Of a stretch of DNA of 64,000 bases, positions 11,701-22,103 are shown piece after piece. Source of the DNA: Brachionus rotundiformis (lineage: Eukaryota; Rotifera; Eurotatoria; Ploima; Brachionidae); the NCBI GenBank assembly GCA_016802295.1, contig JAESIW010000065.1, positions 1,431,382-1,495,381 on the forward strand, in the 5' to 3' direction. Each line of letters begins with the position of its first letter. The first letter of the stretch is position 1. The notes under the pieces were generated by a model. The model was not told the origin of the DNA. It did no database searches and saw only the letters and a program-made list of their open reading frames with translations. The position numbers and the translations under genes were made by a program.

Positions 11701-14700
11701 ATAGTTGGGTTTGGCATTTACCAACTTTGAGCCTGAGCATACACCTAAATTTGTAATTTTATCTAAAATTTTCTTAAATTAAAGCTCTTAACTTGAGTGA
11801 AAAATATTGGACAGTTTTGTTTTTTAAAATAATTTATCTATGTAAGCAAATTCTCAAAAACCTTTTAGCAAGTAATCAAAATTCCAAGACGTGTAAAAAT
11901 ATTAAAGCTTTTTATGTAAAAATATAAAAATAAAATTTATAACAAATTAGTTTACAATAGTTAATTTGTGACATATAATGATAAATAAATAAGTTAAGTT
12001 AAGCAAAAAGAACATTTATTTTCAAATTTAAAAAGTCTTAAATTAAACAAGATAAATAAATATTTGCCATATTTATCCCAAACTATAACTTTTGATTGTT
12101 CCTAATTATACAGTTGATTAGTTTTTCTAAGCCAAGATAAATTAGACCTCAAAGCTTTACTTTAAAGCATTTAAATACTTAAATTAATTTACTTTAAGTT
12201 AAAAATTTTTTGCTCATAAATTCTATATTTCATGTTTAAATTTAATTTAATTATCCTAAGAATTTATACAACAGCTACGACTGTTTAAATATCATCTGAG
12301 CCCCGGAATTGAAAAAATTCAAATAAAACACATTGTTAGTTTTATCCTAAGTCGTAAACTAAAAGGCACAAAGGCTTAGAGTTTGGTAAAATTTGACATT
12401 ATCTGTTTTTTATTATTTTATATATGTAAAAATTACGTAATTTATACACATACAATCATTTATTGTGTGTTGATATTTTGAAGTATTTCACCCTCTATTG
12501 TGTCATAAATTGATTAATCCTGTGTATCTATTAGGTTGAACCATGAAATACCCAGGACCTACATAGTAAAAGACTTTGGTTAATTTTTCCCAAATTCTAA
12601 ACAGCCTATAATCTTTATCCAAATTTGTTTTAATCTTCGCTTTTGTTAACAAATGCGAAAATTAAGTAATCACAGGTACAATTGCACTCAGAATAGAATA
12701 ACAAAAAAGAAGCTGGTTAGTTTATAGTGTGATTATTTTGTCTAAATACTATAAAAATAACAAGATTCGTTCTAAATTAACTGGTTTCTGAAAAATAAAT
12801 AAAACAAAAATTTAAAAATCTTGCACTAAATATTAAAAGATAATAAAAATATTTAAATTTGAGTCAGAAGCACGGAAAGAATTTTGCCCATGTTTATTGA
12901 TAGAAGCAATAATGTTTTTTTTTGTTGTTGTTTTTGTTGAAATAAATATGCTTCTATTAGCTTCATTAAAATTCACCTCTTTGCTCATTCAAGATAACTA
13001 ACGAGCGAAGAAGGAGTTGACAAAAGTATATACCCTTGATGAATAAGAGAGATAGTTGAATTTTACATAAATTTTAAATAACTTGTTTATCTACAAATTA
13101 TTTTAAAAGAAAAACAATAAAAAAAAAACCATAAAAAGAATTTCGAGTTCTCTAAGTTTTTGACAAAAAATTTTAAATAACAATTTAGTAATTTGGGAAA
13201 AAAAAACACCATTTTTCATAAATGGCTACCTATTAAAATATTGCTCGGAAAATATTATTTTATCTTTTCTTTGTAAAACTCTATTCAAATTTGCATCTAT
13301 ACAATACAAGATTAGAGAAAAATAAACTACTTTATACAAAGCTTGATAAATAAATTTCTAAGAAAATTCATCTAAAACTTTATTCTAAATGAATATAATT
13401 TTTCCACCATATGCCTGGCCACAATCATCAAATAGAATTAACAATTTGGTAAATTTGTGATCGTACAGATAGGTCTAACACTTTTCAAAATGATCTTATC
13501 TTAGATAATCGGCTTGATATTAAGACTCATTAAGATTTTCATTTGAATGATATTTATCGAAAGCCAGTGCAATGTGTCAAGCTTCTGATAGTATCAACAT
13601 GTTCTAGATTTGAATGTTACTTTTTTAAAGGTGATGGGCTTACATTTTACTAGTAAAATTTGAATAATTTTTGAATTAATAGAAAATATTTATCTATTAT
13701 ATATCCTGATTAGTATATTTAGCTAAGGAAGGTTACGAGATTGCCTCGAGCACTGAACTTTTGAATACTCTGTAAAAATAAAGTTTTGTAAATAATTTTG
13801 GAATAAGCTCTAGAAAAATCTTTAAATTCTTATATAGATTAACATAATAGAACAAAACCAGTATGATAAAAAAAAGTTAAATTTGCTCCAATTTTAACCT
13901 GATCTTGTTTTATTTAGATTACTTCGAGATAAGGATTTAGTATTAAAAAACTAAACCAATTCTAATATGGTTTCCTCATTTCTGAATTTAAAGACTGGTC
14001 AATTTTTAAGTATCTAAATCATACGAAATTAATAGGGATACATATTTCAAATGAAAAGTATATTTTAATTTTTTTAGCTGAGAGCAAAGAATTACAGACA
14101 TTCAATACAAGAAATTAATTTGAATTTTTTGTTGATAAAATTCCAAATTAAAGTGCCAAAAGCATTGATTTGAATGTCTTTACTATCAAACTTAGTTAAA
14201 TAAAGAAATACCAAAAGATATCTCTTTTGACAAAAATTGAAAAATCAACACAAACAAAAATCAACAATTTCTAATTAAAAAACTTTGGGTTTGCTTGAAT
14301 TTTAATTGAGAGCATCTTTTATATGAATCTAAAACTAAATGAATTTGAGCAGTCAAGAGAAAAAAAATGCCTTCAGATTCTTAAACCGTTTGTTTTATCT
14401 AATAGAAAAATAAATCAACCAAAAAAACACTTTTATATTTTTCATATGGGAAAATGGTTAGAAATAGATTTGTTGGTCGTATTAAAAAAAAATCCGAATT
14501 CTAAATCATTTCACTAGAAGAAAACAAATTTTACTCATTTAATTTAAAAGTGAAAAATAAAATCTAAAAATTTTTAATAAAATTTATTAATTTCTATAAT
14601 TTTTGGAAAACACTCTTGCTCAGAGCTATTCAACTTTTGCAGATTGTATTATATTAACTAAAAAAAATAAAACTTTTATTTTTCTTATGTCTTAAGGTAA

Positions 14701-16200
14701 CCAGCTTTGTTCTTTTAGCCTTAACATTGCTTCATTATACTACTCTTTAATATACTAAGCAACAGTTTTTGATAAAAATATAAAAAAGTAAGTATGATGT
14801 TATATCAATTATATTAAGATTACCAAAGCTTCTTTATTACTTTTTTATTATTAAAATGTGAAATATATTACCAAATTATCATATAGAATTCAATTTAAAA
14901 TACGAATTAAGAAACAAAAATTGTTGAAAGCTCCTAATTGAGGGTATCGGATGAAAAAGTGATGAAAAAATAAAATCTAGTTCATTAATAGAAATATTTT
15001 TACAATTTATTTGTTTTATTTAAAAACGTGACCAGTGAAAAACTAAACTAGATTTGTCAATCAAAAAATTATTTAAAAAAAATAATATTTTTATTCAATC
15101 GAACAAAAATTGAGAATTTTTAAGCTAAAATTCTCAGCCCTTAGGTAAACATAGAAAGTTGTCTCGGTGATTTGATTTTGAGATTTCTTTAATTAATCCA
15201 ACTCTTTATTCAACAGTATTATGAAAAAATAAATTCCTGTACTGCTGCAAGTCACTTTGAGTCAATAAAGCATTTGATGACAAAATTTTTAGACTAAAAC
15301 TCAGGTAAGAAAAAAAAACAGAATATGCCCTTAAAACGTCAGTTTTCTTCTTAAATAAAAAGAATAAATATTTTTTCTTAATTTTTTTAAAAGCTTTTTA
15401 TTATTAAAATATTTTGCATTGTGGTTTATTTTCAAAAAAATAAATATAAAATATAAAAATACAATTTATGCTTGTTATGTGACATTTAATTGCACATTTA
15501 AAGTTCTATTTGAATGGATGGCACCTATTTTTACAGATTAATAATGTTTTCAATTTATTTGGATCAGATAAAAAATTTTTGTATTTTTAATGACATTTAA
15601 ATAATAAAAATTGAGTTAACTCGAATAAAAATTTTAAAAAGTTAATTTGTCGACCCTATTCTGAATACTAAACAAAAAATCCTGACGAAAAAATTGATAT
15701 TTACTCTTAAATTGAGTATTATTAATGAAATAAAGTTGGTCATGAATTTTGTTTATAATCGATAACAACTGATCATTTAATAAATAAATTTTTACGACTA
15801 AGAATTCAATTATCTATTTAATCTGTAGAAACTATCATTTTTTTTTTAATTTATAAATTTTTTTATCTCAAATTAAAATCAAATTAAATTAAAATATTAA
15901 AGAAAACATTAAAAAATTATTCTCAAATGCAAGCTTAATTAAAATAGGTGAATCATTGGATATATTTTAACAATTGTAAAAAAGTGGGCGATTTCAACAC
16001 TGTAACGAAAATTAATTTTAAAATAATTATTAAACTGTAATCTTTAACATAAAATATAGTTGATAACAATTTAACTCGAAAATGGTTGATACTTTAAAGA
16101 TAAATCTATGTTGGAGTCTTCTCAAGATATCACTTTTAAATCAAATAATTGCGCATCCTTTTTACCAAAAAATATTTAAACAAAAAATCTACACTTTATC
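5713..16200. other. 10.5-kb AT-rich gene desert between two divergent genes
   Basis: This region separates the starts of the disordered-protein gene (minus) and the alpha-2-macroglobulin gene (plus). Only short ORFs rich in Lys, Asn, Phe and Leu occur (for example 8132-8323, 9596-9874, 10141-10371, 14323-14517), as expected by chance in such AT-rich DNA. I saw no tRNA, no transposon coding sequence and no long repeat. Confidence 0.6.
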
Positions 16201-16216
16201 TTATAGATAAGAAACA

Positions 16217-16227
16217 TATATATAAAT
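16217..16227 (+). promoter_or_regulatory. TATA-box-like element upstream of alpha-2-macroglobulin
   Basis: TATATATAAAT lies 52 bp before the ATG at 16279. A pyrimidine-rich run ending in AG (up to 16274) lies between the two and could be a trans-splice acceptor instead of plain 5' UTR. AT-rich context makes chance matches common. Confidence 0.35.
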
Positions 16228-16278
16228 CCAAAATTGAAATGATATATCATTCAAATTTTTTTTTTCCAAATTAGAAAA

Positions 16279-19200
16279 ATGATAGATCACTGTCGAAAAC
16301 TATGTATTTGGCCTCTACTAGCCATACTGTTTATGTGCAGACTAAGCCATGCTGAGTAATTAGCAAAAAATTATTATATATTTAATAAGTTTAATTATTT
16401 TTTTATGCAGTCCAAGTTTTATAGCCACCTTCCCTTCCAGCGTAATACCAGGATCAAATGCTAAATTTTGTATTAACTTTCAAAATATTATGTCTGAAAT
16501 TAAATTTGAGATTAAAAATGATGATGGATGTTTTTCACCTATTGAAAAAAATATCTTTTCAAGTAATTAAACTTTAGTTGTATTTTTTGTTAAGATAATT
16601 TTTTAATAACAGTGGATGGAACATGTTTTGATATTTTTATCAATTCTAATTGCGATTTTTCATATCATTCAACAATATCAATTTCGGGTTCAAGTGCCGA
16701 TGGAGAGTACACTTTCAAGGATTCGAAAAATTTTTCTCTCAATAAAAAAAATTATGTGAGATTTGTTGAAACAGATAAACCGATTTATAAACCAGGAGAT
16801 ACGCGTAATTAGATTAATAATAAATTTTTATTTAACATATTAATAATTTTCGTTTAACAGTGAGAATAAGAGTTTTGACATTGGATTTTGAATTAAGACC
16901 TTTGGTAAAAAAATATAAAGAAATTTATGTGGTTGATAGTTCTGGCTCGCGTTTAAGTAAATGGTCTGGTCTTAAAAAAGGTATTTACATGTAATTTTAA
17001 CTAAGATAATTTAAGATACATATTTTAAGCCTTAATTGACTTTGAATTAAAAATTTCTGAGGAGCCAAACTTGGGAATTTGGAAAGTTGAATTAGTTGAA
17101 GAAGATGGCTCAATTTTGTCAACTTCCTTTGAAATAAAGAAGTATGTTTTGCCTAAATTTGAAGTAACATTGGCTCATGCCGATACCATTTGGGCTTCTT
17201 CAAAAACTGTCAGTGTAGCTGTCTGTGCAACGTAATATAAAGATTAATTTCATTCTATTAACAATTTTTTATAAAAAATTATATTAGATACTCGCATGGA
17301 AATCCAGTTAAAGGAAACTTTGAACTAACAGCGTTCACTAAAAAATTCTCCTTCCGTTCATACAAGGATGAGATTCAAAAATCAATTACCTTTGACAAAC
17401 AGGTGGGCTAATATTTAAAAATTTCATTTTGCTCATTTATTTGATTAATTTTCTAAGGCAAGAGGTTGCGAAAATTTTGAGATAGATCTCAGTGAATTGG
17501 GGATCAGTGAAAGTAGTTATATTTACAGAATAAATTTTGAAGCCAAAGTTGTGGAAGAAAAAACAGGTTTTTTGTTTATTTTATTATTTAAAAATATTCT
17601 AATTAAAAAAAATTTATCTAATCATAGACATTACAATGACAAAAAGCTCTTCTACTGTTGTCTCTTTTAACAATTTTGTAGTCGATCTTATCGAGCCCTT
17701 GCAATATAAGCCTGGATTTAAAAATTATTACAAAGTAATAATTATTTGAAATTCTTAAAGGATTAATTAAAAAAATTATCTAGTTAATGATAAAAAATGC
17801 TGAAGGTGTTGGATATTCTAATGAAAAAATACACGTTTCGCTTGAAAGAGATTCAATAGTTTTTTTCGATAACTATTTTCAAACTGATAAAGATGGTAAC
17901 CTGGAATTTGTCTATGACCCTAATGACTGTGAATTGTGCAAGGATTCTGTCATATCTCCAAAACCAGAAAAATACTATCTAAAAGTAATAGATCTCAACA
18001 ATCTATTTTTGGTTAAGACATTTTTTTTTAATTCAAGGTAGGAAACGAAAATCATCCAAAAAATTATCAATCATTTCCTATCACTCCATGGTATACGGAG
18101 AAAAACTCGTACCTGACCATTTACAAGCCAAGAGATAAAAAAAAAATTGAATGTGGTCAACGTTACAAACTAGAAATGGTCATGAAAGCACCTAATTTAG
18201 ATGAATTTACAAAAATTTATTTCCAATTTCAATCAAGATCAAATTTTACCTTTATTGGTTCGTATGATATCCAAAGCGAAAAGCTGAATATTCACAGCAG
18301 TCAAAATGAAATGATGCTTGAAGTTAAATTGATTGAAAAAATTTTAAATCCAATAGCTCCAAATCAAAGTGGTTTAGTCAATTACTTTTTAAAATTTATT
18401 CAAATATTTTAATTTTTAGAATTCTTTCTAAACGGAAATCCAACAAATAAACAAGATGAATATATTTTTGAGCTATCATTTGACTTGTTGCCACAAATGT
18501 CACCACGAATAAGCGTTCTGGCTTATTTTATTTACAAAAATGAAATCATTCCTGACAGTTTAGAACTTGAGATTCCACGATGTTTTGAAAATAAGGCATA
18601 TAAAACACTCAACCTGTTTATAATTTATCTTTAAATACTTAATTTTTGTTAGGTGCAACTTTTCCTTGAGCAAAAAAATCTTAGACCAGGACGCTTTTTA
18701 AACTACTCAATTGTAAGCGATCCTAATTCAATATGCGCTTGGTCCGCAATCGACAAAAGTGTTAGCTTCATGGGCAAGCGGAACACTTTAGATGTTCAAA
18801 AAGTACATAATAGATAAATATTTTATAGAATTAACTATTTGATTAGGCTTTTGATGCTTTGTCTAAATTTGAACCATCAAAATGGTCTCAAAACATTTAC
18901 AAAACAGTGCTCAACTGTTCAAGTAAATTTTTAAAGTTTTTTTTTTGAACGGTTTAAATCCTTTCAAACAAATAAGATTTGTATCCACATTTTCCACCTT
19001 ATCCAAGATATCGGCCGATTGATTCAAGGATACCTATCAAAAAGAGAAGCATTGCCCTGCCTGGCTACGGATACGGCTCACAATTCTATAACCCTATAAA
19101 TTCATTCAAAAATGCGAGAGTCATTTATCTAAGTGATTTGAAAATTTATCAAGAATGTCCATATTATCCAGCATATGGTATGAATATTTCAGTTCCATTT

Positions 19201-22002
19201 AGTATTTTTTTAGTCTAAATTTTTTTCAAGCGGTTCCTCGAACCTTTACCTCTTTAGAAATGATGGAAGCTCAATTGAAACCACTCTATGGTCCACCAGA
19301 CTCTTATGTGAATTCCGAACCAGAGTTTAAACAATCTAATGAAGTAATTGTTACAGATGAACAAGTAATTCAAACAATCAGACAGTTTTTTCCTGAAACT
19401 TGGCTCTGGAACATTGAATTATCAGGGTAGCTTTGTTAAGAAAATTAAAATTAATAAATAATTTGTTTGTAAATATAGAGACGATGGCTTGATTAGTAAA
19501 TATGAAAAGGTTCCCGATTCGATCACCGACTGGTTAATCGATTCGTACTGTGTATCTGGTAAATCGGGCTTGGGAATAGCCAGGACTGAAACTTTAAAAG
19601 TTTTTCAACCAGTTTTTATCTCTCTTAATCTTCCATACTCTGTGATTAGAGGTGAAAGCTTTCCAGTGTATGTAACTGTATTTAATTATGACTCAAGCTG
19701 TTTTCCAGTAAAAAAAAAACTAATCATTAAGAATTAAGTTAATTTTTTAATTAAGGCTCAAGTAGAAATAAGTGCAGAAAATGGCATTACAGTCTTGGGC
19801 TTGAAGACTCAACGATTGTGCATATGTCCTAATGATGAGAAAACCCATCGGTTTAATCTAAAAGCGACAGAATTCGATACAGAAAATGGATTTAAAATTT
19901 ATGCTAAAGTAAATTTTGGTCATTGTTCAAACATTTTTCAAATCTTAAAATCTTATTTTGCCAAGGTTAAAAGTTTAGTTGGTGAAACTGATATTTGTGA
20001 CCCAGAGACAGAGATTGTGTCCAAAAGGATGCGTTTCCTAGACTCCGAAATTCGAAGTTTATATGTTGAAGTAAAAAAAAGCTTTAATTTAAAGATTTAT
20101 TTTTTAAAATTTTGAATATTTACAGCCAGAAGGAATTCCTAAAGAAAATGTTAAAGGCTTTCTTTATGTAACTAAAGATAGCCAAATTTTTCCAAGCCAA
20201 CAAGTTGACATGAGTTTACAGTCTAATATAGTTCCTGGATCATCTCGAGTTTACTTACGTATAACAGGTGACGCCATCGGCTCTGTCTTGAACAATTTAG
20301 AAAAACTAGTTCAGCAGCCCACTGGTTGTGGCGAGCAAAACATGGTCAAGTTTGCACCAATTATTTATGTGACTAATTATTTAAAAGAAACTGATCAAAT
20401 GGACCCAAAAATGGACAAATTGACTAAAAACTACTTGCAAATCGGTTATCAAAGACAGCTTACCTACCGTCATAAAGACGGCTCCTTCAGCGCCTTTGGT
20501 CCATCAAGCAACAGTGAAGGTGGCGGCACATGGCTGACAGCTTTTGTTTTACGATCGTTCGCCGATGCATACGAGTCCGGGCAGATTCAAATAGATTCAA
20601 ATGATTTAGAGAAAAGCATTCAAATGCTGATCAAAGTTCAAGATGAAGATGGTAGTTTTAGACAAGCTGGAGCACCGTTGTATTCTAAAGCTTTGGCAGG
20701 TGGTCTAAAAGATAAAAAATTAGGCTTGTCAGCATATGTGATGATATCATTACTAAAAGCCGTAAAAGCTTTAAAGAAAACTAGCTCCAATGAAGATGTT
20801 CAACTAAGTTTATCCAGAGGAATTCAGTATTTGTTCACAGCTATCGATGATGTTTCCAATGTGGACACGTACAGTTTAGCCTTATCACATTTGGTATTCA
20901 ATTTGGCAAATATAAATGTTGAATTAATAGAGGAAATAGACCAAGAGTTGGATTCAAGAGCTATTAAAGAAGGTGATTATATATACTGGAAAGAAAACGA
21001 GTTGGATATGAGTCTTAACAGCCGCTCGGCTGATTTGGAAATAACATCTTACATTTTGACATCTCGTCTAGTTAATTCGGCAAATTTAGCCGATTTGGTA
21101 CCCATTGCTAAATGGATTAACTCAAATAGAAACTCACTAGGAGGCTTTCATTCAACTCAAGATACTGTCGTGGCTTTGGAAGCTTTGTCTAAATTTGCCA
21201 AAGTATCTTACAGCAAGCAAGTGAATCTAAAACTAGAATATAGCTTAAATTCAGAGAATGAGACATATTATGTGAATAATTTCAATCGTTTGACAACTTA
21301 TTACAAAAAGTTGACTTCTTTCAAAGAAAATGAACCGAACAGCTTCGATTTTAGCCTAGAAGGATTTGGAACCGTGTTGGTTGAGCTGATTTTTAAATAT
21401 AATTTGGTCAATGAGGATTTTCTTAGAGTCCAAAATGCGTTTGATTTCAGCATTGCACCAATATCTACCGGGAAAAAATTTTGTGAAAATGTCAAACTTC
21501 GTATAAGAGCCAAGTTGTTAATCTAGTTAATTAAAATTAAGAAATTTATATTCTTTTTTTTTGAAGGAAAAATGGAGATGAAGATTCGAACAGTATGGTA
21601 ATAATAGGCTTGAGACTACCAACTGGTTGGGAAGCGAATGAATCAACAGTTAAAAAACTAGAAAAAACTCATGATTTAAGAAGATATGAATTGAACGACA
21701 ATAAATTGAATCTTTATTTCGATGAAGTAATTATTAACTATTATTCTTAATTAGATTAATTTTGTTTACTATTTAAATTTAATTTAAAAATCAAAAGTTA
21801 ACTGTAACAGGAAAAAATTTTAACATTGAAGCGGTGAAGAAATTTGATATTAAAGATGTTAAACCAGGTCAGATTTATGTATATGACTATTATGAGCCAT
21901 TAGGTAAATAACCATTTTATTTAAATTAAATAAATAAAAACTATTTATATTTTGATTTAAGAAAATGCAATTACACAACAATTTGAAATAAATGCTTGCT
22001 AA
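16279..22002 (+). CDS. Alpha-2-macroglobulin / thioester protein (22 exons, 1529 aa)
   Basis: Secreted broad-range protease trap of the alpha-2-macroglobulin family. Exons: 16279-16355, 16411-16562, 16613-16804, 16861-16980, 17030-17231, 17288-17402, 17458-17566, 17628-17734, 17784-17984, 18038-18371, 18420-18595, 18653-18802, 18847-18922, 18977-19177, 19231-19426, 19479-19707, 19756-19908, 19966-20070, 20126-21513, 21567-21726, 21798-21903, 21962-22002 (4590 nt). Residues 1-25 form a signal peptide. MG domains follow, with the family motif TDKPIYKPGDT in exon 3. A bait-like segment (about 680-790) contains KKR at 692-694 and precedes FPETWLW. The thioester motif GCGEQ is at 1032-1036 with Cys and Gln intact, so covalent capture should be possible. 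A TED helical domain and receptor-binding domain complete the chain. There is no NTR domain (unlike C3) and no C-terminal hydrophobic tail for a GPI anchor (unlike CD109). The intron at 18596 has a GC donor. Confidence 0.95.
20324..20338 (+). other. Thioester motif GCGEQ of the alpha-2-macroglobulin
   Basis: Codons for Gly-Cys-Gly-Glu-Gln lie in the large exon 19. In this family the Cys and Gln side chains form the internal thioester that attaches covalently to the trapped target once the bait region is cut. Both residues are present. Confidence 0.95.
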
Positions 22003-22103
22003 AAGATATGAATTTTTATTTTATTTTATATTTTTACCTAAAAGTGGCCGTCTTTTTTTTTAATAAAAGATGAATTAAAAAATTATTTTTATTATCATTA
22101 TAA
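22003..22103. terminator. Shared 3' region of two convergent genes
   Basis: The alpha-2-macroglobulin stop at 22002 and the MTO1 stop at 22104 (minus) face each other across 101 bp. AATAAA on the plus strand sits near 22062, and TTTATT (AATAAA on the minus strand) near 22088. The two 3' UTRs therefore probably overlap. Confidence 0.5.

Noticed and set aside
14323..14517. 64-codon ORF
   Set aside because: Short and Lys/Asn/Leu-rich; no supporting signals.
17985..18037. Coding continuation KVIDLNNLFLV after exon 9 of the alpha-2-macroglobulin
   Set aside because: It ends in a stop; treating it as a 53-nt GT-AG intron restores the frame and the family sequence.
16279..22002. Identification as complement C3 or CD109
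   Set aside because: No C-terminal NTR/C345C domain or anaphylatoxin cysteine cluster (C3) and no C-terminal hydrophobic anchor signal (CD109).
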